Source: Saccopteryx bilineata
Taxonomy: Eukaryota > Chordata > Mammalia > Chiroptera > Emballonuridae
Direction: 5' to 3'
Assembly: GCF_036850765.1 (NCBI RefSeq)
Contig: NC_089493.1
Location: forward strand, 189,505,140 to 189,569,139
Length of the DNA stretch: 64,000 nt
Below are positions 10,540 to 22,500 of the stretch, one piece after another. The notes under the pieces were generated by a model. It was given only the letters and a program-made list of their open reading frames with translations, ran no database searches and had not been told where the DNA came from. The first letter of the stretch is position 1. Each line of letters begins with the position of its first letter. The position numbers and the translations under genes are program-made.

Positions 10540-13500
10540 TAGGGCAGAGACGGAGAAGTAGCATTGCAGAAGAGCTCTCAGAGGAGACTGTTCTGGGAAA
10601 GGCTCCCACCAACAGTGCTGACGAGCCAGCCCCTCGACACCCGCACCCTCTCTGACATCCATACAGCCCGACTCCAGTACTGACGGAGACTGGGTACGTC
10701 TCTTATGTTAGCAGATTCTGCTAACTTGACTTCGCAGTAAAAACTGGCTGCTCCAATTTACTCCCGGCAGGAGGTATTCCCCCTACCTTGGCCAGCCCAT
10801 GGGATTATCAGATAGTTCTTCTTTTGGCAACATTAACTCGTAGTTGTATCATCACTTTAGTTGTTCATTGATTGCTTCTCATATGTGCCTTGACCGTGGG
10901 GCTTCAGCCGAGCCAGAGACCCCTTGCTCAAGCCAGTGACCATGGGTCATGTCTATGACCCTACCCTCAAGCTGGCAACCCTGCACTCAAGCTGGTGAAC
11001 TTGGGGGTATCGAACCTGGGTCCTCAGTGTCCCAGGTCAATGCTCTATCCACTGTGCCACCACCTGGTCAGCCTATTTTAATTATTTTTCTCTTCACAGT
11101 TGAGGGTTATTTTTGTTTGTTTGTTTTGTTTTATTTTGTTTCTGTAAATATGTAGATCAGATTCACAGTCAAACAGAGACTTCCGTAGTGGTTGAGCACT
11201 TAAAAGGCTTGAGAAAACTTGGGAGGAAAACCATTCTTTACCACTTAGCAGCCCGTGACACTGGACAAGGGCCTTCAACTCCCTGACCCGCAGCTTCTCA
11301 GTCTATAAAACAGAGACAGGAACCACTGGCTGCACTGTCGTGAGCCTGAGAGCTGCACCTGGAGCTCATTAAGCCCTCAGCAAGCGCTGGTTAATGTGGC
11401 AACTGTGGGGTTTTCAGGGAGGCGCTCCTCGCGTGTTCCCATATTTAATGGCCCTTTTATAAGGAGACAGAGGGGCGGCGGATCCGAAGGAGGGGTGAGC
11501 GCAGCGTGGCCAAGTCCCCATCTAAGTGCAGAGGGGTCGAGATCCACGATGTCCCCCCTGCGCTGGGAAGATCCCAGGGAGAATGTATGTTTCTCCGCAG
11601 CCTCCGGGAGCCCGCTAACTAAACGTCCGCATGCCCGCTGTCGGCTGGCAGTCCTGCTCGCTGTGGTCGCGCTGCCCCGTGCTGCTCACAGCCTGGCGGT
11701 TCTGTCTGTCTTTGAGAAGGAGAGGTGGGAATGGAGATATATCGCTAATTAACAAATGCTGTCCCTTTGTTCCACCAACTCCTTGCGACCGTGGCAGCCA
11801 TGGGGAAAGGGTAATTTTGGAGAGTATCACCAAAAGTCAAAGTCTCTTCAACAAATGATACTGGAACAATTGAATACCCACCTAGGAAAAATAAACTCAG
11901 AGCATCATGGACAAAAAGGTTATCCTGAAACAGATCGTGGGGTTGAGCACAAAATGTGAAACTAGAAAAGGCCTAAAAGAAAATATAGGAGAGCCTGACC
12001 AGGCGGTGGCGCAGTGGATAGAGTGTCGGACTAGGATCTGGAGGACCCAGGTTCGAGACCCTGAGGTTGCTGGTTTGAGCATGGGCTCATCTGGTTTGAG
12101 TAAGGCTCACCACCTTGACCTCAAGGTCGCTGGCTTGAACAAGGGGTCACTCGGTTTGCTGTAGCCCCCCAGTCAAGACACATATGAGAAAGCAATCAAT
12201 AAACAATTAAGGTGCCGCAACAAAGAACTGATGCTTCTCATCTCTCTCCCTTCCTGTCTGTCTGTCCTTATCTGTCTCTCTGTCTCTATCAAAAAAGAAA
12301 AAAGAAAATATAGGACAAAGCTTTTGTACAGTTGTAGGGTAGGCAGAGATTTTTCAGATAGAATGTAAAAAGCCCAAACTGTTAAAAAAAACTGATAAAT
12401 TTGACTTTTTGACTTTATCATAATCAAAAAGCTTCTGTTCTTTGGAAGACACCATTTTGAAAAATAAAATGTCCCAACAGATTTGGGGAAAATCTTTCCA
12501 AAAGATTTATATGCAGTATATGTAATGAACTCTTACAGATAAATAATAGAAAGCCAACCCAGTTTCTAAATGGGCTAAGGAGTCTAACAGATGCTTTGCA
12601 AAAAGTAAAATATATGGATGGTCATTAAGTGCATAAGAACATTCTCAGTGGGAAAGTGCAGGTTAAAACCACAAGGAAATGTGAGTGCACCCCGGTAGAG
12701 TGACTGACTGAATTTAAAGGCTGGTACCAAGTCTAGATGTGGAACTGCAATTCTCAGAACATTGCTGGTGGGAATGTCCAGCGGCATAACCACGTTGGAA
12801 AGCCAGTTTGTCACTTTTTTTAAAAAGATCAACTCATACTTACTGTGTGATCAAGCAGTTCCATCCCTAGGGGTGTAGTGGTTATGGTCTGAATTACGTT
12901 CCCTGCAAAATTCAGGTATTGAGCCCTGACCCCAGGAGCTCAGAATGTGACCGTGACTGTATTTGAGACAGGGCCTTTCAAAGCTGATTAAGTGAACACA
13001 AGATTGTTAAAATTACAGCAGACCCTATAACCCAATATGACTGGTATCTTTGTAAGAAGAGGAAGTATGGACAGATAGATCTCCCCGGGGGCGTGCACAC
13101 AGGAGGAAGGCCAGATGAGAACACAGCAAGTAGGTAGCCATCTGCAAGCCACAGGGAGAGGCCTCAGAGGAAACCAGACCTGCAAGAGATCAATTTCTGT
13201 TCTTGTCAGCCACCCAGCCGGAGGTATTGTTCCGGCACCTCTGGCAGACAAACGCAGTATCCAAGAGAAATGAAAACATAGATCGAATATCTGCAGAAAC
13301 TTTCATTTAAAAGTGTTAAGAAATAGAAACAATCCAAATGTCCGTCGCTGGCTGAATAGCTAAGCAAATTGTGGTTACTCGGCCATAAAAAAAAGAGTGG
13401 ACTGTTAATACAGTCAACCAACACGAAGTCAACCTCTCAGAAGCCTTCTGCTGAGAGAATGAAGCCAGGGACAAAAGAACACACATGCTGTCTGACTGCA

Positions 13501-16500
13501 TTTATATGACAGGCTCAAAAAATCAGATTTCATCTATAGTGACCCGAGCCGATCAGTGCCGGGCTGGGACGGGAGGAGTTAACTGAGAAAGCGGACAAGG
13601 GAGCCTTTCCAGGTGATGGAGCGGTCTAGGTCGTGGTAGTGGTTACACAGGCGAATTGCATTGGTCAAAACTTGTCAAACTAGACACCGAAAATGCGGTT
13701 TGCTCTATGTAAATTATACCTTGCAATAATTGATTTTTTCTCCCCCTCAAAAACTGAGTCCTCGATCCTGAGAAGGTTTGGAAGCCCGGCCCTGCCTGTG
13801 TTTCAAGGCAGGCGAGCAGATCAGAGTAGTCTCTGAAAGGTTTTTGTCGTCATAGGGGATTTGAGGAGGAGACCAGCGACCATGAGGCGGCGGAGGAGGG
13901 AGAGGAGGACGTTTTCGCTGAGAAAACCTCACCAGATGTGGGCGAGTGCTCAGCACTGAAGGTAGGGGGGGCCGGGGCGATGGGAAGGGCCGTCTTGGAG
14001 GGAATAGCCCTGAATGCTCGAACCCAGGCAGTCACAAAAGGTTCACAGTCCAGCCTTGTCCTCCAACATCGGGGGACAGGCTCTCGGAATGGGGTGACCT
14101 GCAGAAGGTCTATAGTAGTGCCCCTGCCTGTGATTTGGCTCATTTTGGTAACGGTGAGCAGGAAAGGCTGACCGCCCCCTCCTGTCTCCTTCGCCTGCCT
14201 TTCCCCCGCTGTCTCTGGGTGGACCTCACGCTTTGCAGTCAGATGGCTCTGACTCCGCCCCTCCCTGGCTGCATAGGCTTAGGCAGAGGACTCCGTCCCT
14301 CTCGAGCCTTTATTTCACTGTCTCTGCACTGGACGCAATAATACTCACCTGGCAGGTAGGTTCTCAGGTTTCAAAGGGAGATATTTATGCAATTTGGGTC
14401 GGCCCAAAGTGCAGTAGGAGAAGGGGTCAGACAGTCCAGTTCCACTTGCCTCCTCTTCCTGCTGCGGTAGGGTAGCGTGTCACATCAGGACTCAGTCTCC
14501 ACAGAGGTCTCTGTCCCCTCCACCTGCAGGGCAGCTGGGGGCGGGGTTGCAGGTTGTGCACTGCACACAGGTGCCGGGCCACGGGTCGCTGAGAGGAATC
14601 CAGGGCTGACTTCTAACTGCTCCACCCCACGGGGAAAGTGTTGTACAGTTTCTCCAGCCCAAGGGGGCGCCCTTTTCCAAAATGACACAAAGGCACTGTT
14701 AAGATTAATTAATGGTGGGTTTCGTCTGCTCATCTTTTACTGGTGACCACTGTGAAAGGACAAGAGAAAACCTGGTCACCTCGTTTTAAGAAACGAGATT
14801 TGCCAGTCGCCTCCATAATCCCAAGAAGACACCGGCAGGTCTTGGCCGGGGCCGTGGCGACCTTGGGTGCGTCCCTGACAAACGCATGTGGCACCTAAGT
14901 CTTGAGGCTGTGAGTCCAGCTTGTCTGTGGTTAAGGTGCCTCTGCTGCTCACGTGGGCAGTGCATATGGTCCCACTCGCCCCAACCCACAGGTATCATGG
15001 AGGAATAGAGGCCACCACTGCGGACACGTCCTGGCTGGGCAGGATTGGGATCGAGGAAGCTCCCAGCTGTGTCTGCGGGACAAAGGCCAGGGACAGGAGT
15101 GGGCAGCCACTGGGAATCTTCCCCAGGAGTCTTGGGGCAGGTGGCTGAAACTGTGGTCTCAAAGCTGTGACTTCTCCCTCAGGTGGACAGAGAGACCAAC
15201 ACAGAGACCCCGGCCCCATCCCCCACAGTGGTGCGGCCCAAGGACCGGCGGATGGGCACGCCCTCGCCGGGGCCCTTTCTCCGAGGAAGCACCATCATCC
15301 GCTCCAAGACCTTCTCCCCGGGACCCCAGAGCCAGTACGTCTGCCGGGTAAGCAAGCACGTGGCCCTCGCCCCCTCCCAGAGCCCTTGCCTCCCACGAGT
15401 TAGCCCCAGCCTCTCAGCCCTGGCCGCCAACCCCACTGTCTCTCATGGTATCAGGGATCCTCCGGTCAAGTAACTCCCCTGAGCCTGTTTCCTGATGTGG
15501 CGTTGACAGGCTGACTTCATAGGTGGTTTTAGGGTTGGCTTAAATCAAGGATGGAAAGGGCTCCGCAGCCACTACCCAGACGATAGTTTTATAGTTGTAA
15601 GCACATCTCTCCCCCCCCCCTTTTTTTTAATTTTTCTGAAGTGAGAAGCAGGGAGGCAGAGAGACAGAGAGACAGACTCCTGCATACGCCTAACTGGGAT
15701 CCACCTGGCATGCCCACCAGGGGGTGATGCTCTGTCCATCTGGGGCATTGCTCCGCTGCAACCGGAGCCATTCTAGCGCCTGAGGCGGAGGCCATGGAGC
15801 CATCTTCAGCACCCGGGCCAACTTTGCTCCAATGGAGCCTTGGCTACAGGAGAAGAAGAGAGAGATAGAGAGGAAGGAGAGGGTGAAGGGTGGAGAAGCA
15901 GATGGGCATTTCTCCTGTGTGCCCTGACCGGGAATCGAACCTAGGACTTCCACACACTGGGCCAATGATCTACCACTGAGCCAACTGTCCAGGGCCTGCA
16001 ACCACATCTCTTGTCCCCCTTGTTTTTTTTTTTTTGTTTTTGTATTTTTCTGAAGCTGGAAATGGGCAGGCAGTCAGACAGACTCCCGCACGCGCCCGAC
16101 TGGGATCCACCCAGCATGCCCACCAGGGGGCGATGCTCTGCCCATCTGGGGCATCGCTCTGTTTCAACCAGAGCCATTCTAGTGCCTGAGGCAGAGGCCA
16201 TGGAGCCATCCTCAGTGCCCGGGCCAACTTTGCTCCAATGGAGCCTTGTCTGCAGGAGGGGAAGAGAGAGACAGAGAGGAAGGAGGGGGGGTGGAGAAGC
16301 AGATGGGCGCTTCTCCTGTGTGCCCTGGCCGGGAATCGAACCTGGGACTCCTGCACGCCAGGCTGATGCTCTACCACTGAGCCAACTGGCTAGGGCCGCC
16401 TTGTTTATAATCAGTTACGACTTAGGGATCAATTGTCCTGATACATAGTAATATAATAGTTGGTATCACATATTCTATGGGTGCTACTTACAGAGGGTTA

Positions 16501-19500
16501 AATGCGGGATAAAGCCCCCTTCTGGTATGACAGCCAGCCTGCCTGTCTGTACTATGATTCCAGTCAAGTCGGTCCATCCCTCTGTCTGTATATTTCATCT
16601 CTGAGCCCTCCGTGCATCCTGGGGGCCAGGAGAGGATGTGGCCTTGCGGTCAAGCCGACTGGACCTTGATCCCTTGTTCTGGTGCTCACCGGCTGCACAA
16701 CTTGTAAAATGGTCCTCATCTTTCTGGGTCTCCCTTCCCTCCGTGAGGACAGTTTGAGGATAGAACGAAACTATCGGTAAGGCACGTGGCACATAGTAGG
16801 TGCTCTGTCCACAGGGCTGTCATTATTGTTACTACTATCCTAGCTCCAGTTCTGGCTGAAACTTTGCCTAGCAAAGTAACTATTTCATCAGTTACGTCCC
16901 TGGGGTTGCTGTGTTCAACATGGCAGGACTGTTAGTATCATTGTCACTAATAATTAATAAGCACAAAAAAAACTTCTCAGGGGAGACCAGCAGTAAGCTG
17001 ACAACTGTCGGGACAAACAGGCTCTGTAGCACTGGCCTGTGGCGACCCTGTTGACTTAGAACCAGAACTCAGGGAAGGAAGCCCCGACCCGCATATCCTG
17101 AGACATGCTGTCATCCCAGTCCCCTCTCCGGTCCCCCTGTCAAACAGCATCTGTCTGACCAGAGCCCCGGTCTCTGGCCGTGGGTGGGGAATGTTAGCTT
17201 TCTGGGAAGGGCGCAAACAGCTAAGCGATTGAAGGGATTCTGAGGCAGGGAGAGCTGTGACCAGTACACAGTACAGCTCGCATGAGCCTGTCTACTCAAC
17301 ATTCTCCAAGGACACTGTCCCTGAAGTTTTGCTTTTGGGTTGCTTCTTCATATATATCTTATCAATCTTTATTTTTGTTTTTAAGATTTTGTTTATTGAC
17401 TTTTAGAGAGAGAGGGAGAGGGGATGAGTGAGATTATAGTTGCTTCACCGTAGTTGTTCACTGATTGTGCCAGGGTTTTGAACCAGCGACTTCAGCATTT
17501 GAGATGCACGCTCTGTTCACTGCCTCACCACAGGTTAGGCCAGTGGTCGGCAAACCGCGGCTCGCGAGCCACATGCAACCTAATAGCATGCGACGTTTTT
17601 AGCAAAGACCAGCTTAGGAGTACCCTAATTAAGTTAATAACAATGTACCTGCCTATATAGTTTAAGTTTTAAAAAATTGGCTCTCAAAAGAAATTTCAAT
17701 CTTTGCACTGTTGATATTTGGCTCTGTTGACTAAGGAGTTTGCTGACCACTGGGGTAGGTAGGCTCTATCGGTCAGTCTTGACGGTGGCTCAGCTTGAGC
17801 TATAAATATAGGCTCTGTGGGCGACAGGGAAGTCGGTGCTAATAGGCCTTGGCATGGTAGGTCAGGGGGGCAGTGTGTCCTGGACTCACACTGACTCGAG
17901 TGGACTGCTACCAACTCACCCACCTTGGGCAAGGCCTAAGCCTCTGTGTCCTCGTTGCTCCAGTGGGGATGCTACATCTCACGTGGTTACTGGAAGGATC
18001 AGTGAGATACCGTGTGAATAAAAGGTAGCGGCACACACTGTGCTGAGAGTGTGCTAATGAGCGTGCTCCCGGAACAGAAAGGGAGCGTGGGGAAGGTCGG
18101 ATGAAACCTGCTTCCTGCCATCCCCAGGGAGCAGGAACTCAGGAGAGAAAGGACAGGGCTGAGCGGGGGAAACCACCCTCCTGGCCCCAGCGTGCCTCCC
18201 GAATGCACTCAGACCCACATTAACTTCCGTGACTCTCTTCTGGCAGCTGAATCGGAGTGACAGTGACAGCTCCACGCTGTCCAAGAAGCCCCCTTTTGTT
18301 CGGAACTCCCTGGAGCGACGCAGCGTCCGGATGAAGCGGGTAAGACGGACTCCTCGCAGCCGCTGGGGAGCGGCTCTGAGCACGTCGCTTCCCTGAACAC
18401 AGCCCCCGACGTCTCACTGTTCCCCGGGTCACTGGTGTGCGGAAAGCGCGCTCGCGGTCGGGATGGTTTTTGTGAATGGGAAGTTGGTGAACTCTATGGC
18501 CTGAGTAGGCCCTGGGCAAGGTGCCAAAGGGGGAAATATAACGTGATTGTCATGACGAATAGGTTAGATCAGGAGTGTGCCTTCCCCGGTTAGAAACCCA
18601 CCAGTCAGAGACGTCACAGTCACTGATGGGAGCCAGCCTCACACGAGACTGCTCAGTGTGTCGTCCAGCTGACTGAGCAGGTCAAGGTGCTGGCAACCCT
18701 CCCTGCTGGCCGAGAAGCGGGGTCTTCTCTCAGCCCAGCTGGAAACCCCCAGGGAAGAGGCCACCACCATCCCTGTGGAGAAATCTTACCTTTCCTCAGG
18801 GCGACTTGGCTGAGGAAGAGGTGCCAGGTAACGTCAGGCACAGGCCTGGCTCCTGATGGGGACTTCCACCCGCCAGGGGACTTCCACCCACCAGGGCTGC
18901 AGCGGATGCCGAGGGCCCTGCCCTGTTTGCACTTTAAACACAGATGTTGCAGCCTTCCGGTGTGTTGGCAGAACTAGAAGAAACCCAACTGCCAGAGTAT
19001 CAGAAAGAGGAGTAGAGAGAGCAAAGGGAAGGACACGCAGGGAAGGAGAGCGTGCCGACTGCCCCACGCAATCGGGCTGGTCCTCTGTCAGTCACCACCC
19101 CTTCCCCTGCATCTCTGGAAAGAACGCGAGTGACCAGGAGAAAGCACAGCAGAAGAGGGGGCACAGGAAAGGGCAGGAGTGCTGACTATGGGAGAAGGGG
19201 GGCATAGCGTCAGTGGCGGGAGGGCCAGCTGCCCACTCTGGGCTCCCCACCCCCTCCTGTCTTCTGTGGCTGGCTGGTGCTGCAGGGTCTCCTGAGGAGC
19301 TTGTTGATGACGATGCAGGTTCCAAGGGCACACTCCCAGACAGTTTAACTCAGCACCTGGAAACTACTTTTTTTTTTTTAATTAATGTATTGATTTTATA
19401 GAAAGAGGATGGGAGCGAGAAAGGGACAGAAGCATCAGTCTGTTTCTGTATGTGCACTGACCAGGGATCGAACCGGAGTAAAGCGCCCCACGTGGTGATC

Positions 19501-22500
19501 TGGGACATAAAAATGCTCAATAAACATGAACTAGAGAATGGGAGAAATCAAGGCAGGTTGGAGGGGCAGCGGGCATTTTTGAGGGAGTTGAAGCCTGCTG
19601 ATGAAGGAAGGGATTTAAGGTTCAGAGGAGGGGTCACGTGGACTCACTCCTCCCCGCTGGGTCCTGAGCAGTCAAAGCCATCCCCACCCCCGCAGCCTTC
19701 ATCCTTCAAATCCCTGCGCAACGAGCGCGTGATGCGCACCTCGCTGGACCTCGAGTTAGACCTACAGGCCACCAGGACCTGGCACAGCCAGCTGACTCAG
19801 GAGATCTCGGTGCTGAAGGAGCTCAAGGAGCAGCTCGAACAAGCCAAGAGCCACGGGGAGCAGGAGCTGCCGCAGTGGCTGCGCGAGGACGAGCGCTTCC
19901 GCCTGCTGCTGAGGCTGCTGGAGAAGCGGGTGAGTGCCGCCCGCTGCGGCGAGGGGGCGGCACGTCTGCCCTGGGGGACGCCCCGCTGCTGCGGGGGAGG
20001 GACACCGGAGCTTTGAAGGGGGTCTTACCCTCCAGAGACCCACTGAGAGTGTTCCCGGGGCCCCTCGTTCCCATCAGCAAAGGGTTCCCGGAATGCCTTT
20101 GCCCGGGAAATGTTACCTTTTGACCTGGCGGCCCGGCCCCTTTTTGCTGTATTTCCATGTTGATGTGTATTTCTGCTATCCTTCTTAAAACATGGATATC
20201 TCATCGGTACTGGGGCACACACTCGAACAGATCTAGAACAGTGACCCGCCCTGGTGCCTGCCCATGCGGTCCCACGGAGCAGGTGTGCCAACGCGGAGGG
20301 GAGCAGACCCTGGCAGGGCCTGGTACTGAGATGCCAGGAACACAAGCCTGCTCGCTTCTCTGCCCTCCTGCAGTGAGTTTGAGGGATTTCAGTGTTGCTC
20401 AAGGAAAAAGACGTTGGCCCCAAAGTGGCAGCACGGCGCAATGAGTTTTATTAGGGTAGTCGCTGCTTTCACAAGTTTGCATGCAGGAGACTCCCCTCAT
20501 CGCGCAGGGGGACCTGCCAGAGACAACTTTTCTGGGGCCACACCTAGAGGGCAGGAAGACAAGGGGACTCCTGGGGAAGAGGGAGTTGGAGAGGGTGCAT
20601 CTAGATGACATCACTCAGCAGCGCCGTGAGGAGTCTCTGGGTCAGAGAGCTCCAGAGCTGCAGCAGTTTGGAGTCCTGGAGAGCCCCCGGGTGTAGCTCA
20701 TCTACGGCTAGCAGGTGATGGGTGCCGCATCACAGGGTATGCAAAGCAGGCAGGTTCTAAATGGCTTAAAAATCCACTTGTTTGAGCTAGATTTTAAAAC
20801 AGTTGGATGGGTAAAAATCCATGTTTGACACCAGCGGGCTTTTGAGTGAACAGGTCCCAGTCTATCGTGAAAAAGTAAGACACACTGGACCAATACACAG
20901 AGGCCATCTTTGACTCCTTTTTATAACACCTGCCACTCCTGGATTGTCGCCATGGCAGGAATGACAGACCCCTGCTTGTTCTGCCCGCACACATACTTAT
21001 AACAGGGGTTTAATAAGAGCATTAAAGGAAATGAGAAAATTGGAGAAAGCTTTAAGGAAGAGAAGGACATAAATATATTCCTAACCTTATTGTAACAATC
21101 TGTTACATTTACCTTTGAGCTTCTCAGTAGCCAGCTCATAAAGAGTAGCCAGCTCATCTGGGCCCGGCCTTAAGAAAACACAATCTGAGAAACCCAACCT
21201 TTCAAATAGTAAATTACAGTCCATCCATGACTATCTGATATTGACCTACTAAGGGCCATTTAAACAGCAGCTTTATTGATCAAAATTCTGTCTCTGTGCA
21301 GTGTTGTCAAGTATCTACCACATGGATATCTTAGGGCTCTTGGTGGCTCGTCCTCAAAAGTACATGCATAGGTTTGCATCAAGAAGAAGGGGCGTAACGT
21401 GCCAAAAGGCGTTGAGCACGCTGCACGCCTTAGAATTGGCTTCCTACCACATCTTGGTGGTTTGACGTAAAAGAAATTTATTAACATGTCTGAGCCCATT
21501 TCCTGAGCTGTAGAATAGAAGTAATTATAAAAATCTACTTTCCGGCCCTGGCCGGTTGGCTCAGCGGTAGAGCGTCGGCCTGGCGTGCGGGGGACCCGGG
21601 TTCGATTCCCGGCCAGGGCACATAGGAGAAGCGCCCATTTGCTTCTCCACCCCCGCCTCCTTCTTCCTCTCTGTCTCTCTCTTCCCCTCCCGCAGCCAAG
21701 GCTCCATTGGAGCAAAGATGGCCCGGGCGCTGGAGATGGCTCCTTGGCCTCTGCCCCAGGCGCTAGAGTAGCTCTGGTCGTGGCAGAGCGACGCCCCAGA
21801 GGGGCAGAGCATCGCCCCTGGTGGGCGTGCCGGGTGGATCCCGGTCGGGCGCATGCGGGAGTCTGTCTGACTGTCTCTCCCCATTTCCAGCTTCAGAAAA
21901 ATATAATAAATAAATAAATAAATAAAATCTACTTTCCTAGGTAGCCCTGGGGATTAGATGCAGTTGCATACATTTCAAGGGATAACCCCACCTCCTGACT
22001 TCCAACGAGTCCATATAAGTGTTCACAGGTCCACACAGGTGTTCAGTTCCCTGGCTCCCAACGCCTGGTCATTGTCACAGATGATGCTACTGCTTTTTCT
22101 CTCAATGCAGAAGTGTGAGGTTGCTTGTTGTGTGACCCGCAGACCTTTTGACTACAGTCATCTACTTGTTTGTGCTAGAAAGTTCCCCTTGGCTGACCCA
22201 TTCCTGGAGGCCGAAGGGACTGTCCAGGACCTCACGGCCTGGCTTGCTTTGCCTGCAGATGGACCGCGCAGAGCACAAGGGTGAGCTTCAGACGGACAAG
22301 ATGATGCGGGCGGCCGCCAAGGATGTGCACCGGCTTCGAGGCCAGAGCTGTAAGGAGCCTCCAGAAGTGCAGTCTTTCAGGTAAGGAAGTGGGCGCCCGG
22401 GCAGCCCTCCCCCTCCCCCTCCCTCTCCCACCCCCTCGCTCTCCCACCCCCTCCCTCTTCCACCCCCTCTGCCCAGCCGCAGTCTCCTTCCCGGTCTCAG

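Larger units (their letters stand above)
11838..13735 (+). mobile_element. Old L1 3'-end remnant, interrupted
   Basis: The words gatactggaacaattgaata, gcttctgttctttgga, ctgctggtgggaatg-like, atccaaatgtccgt, and a final gtaaattataccttgcaata match the 3' part of L1 read on the + strand. It is interrupted by a SINE (11993-12299) and another repeat (about 12880-13255). Confidence 0.7.

Noticed and set aside
19450..20016. 188-codon open frame
   Set aside because: Only 19696-19929 is coding, as a WWC1 exon; the rest is intron read through both splice sites.
21545..21620. tRNA genes (many tRNA-like sequences with box A and box B)
   Set aside because: Every one is the head of a SINE, followed by the SINE body and an A-rich tail and often flanked by target duplications.
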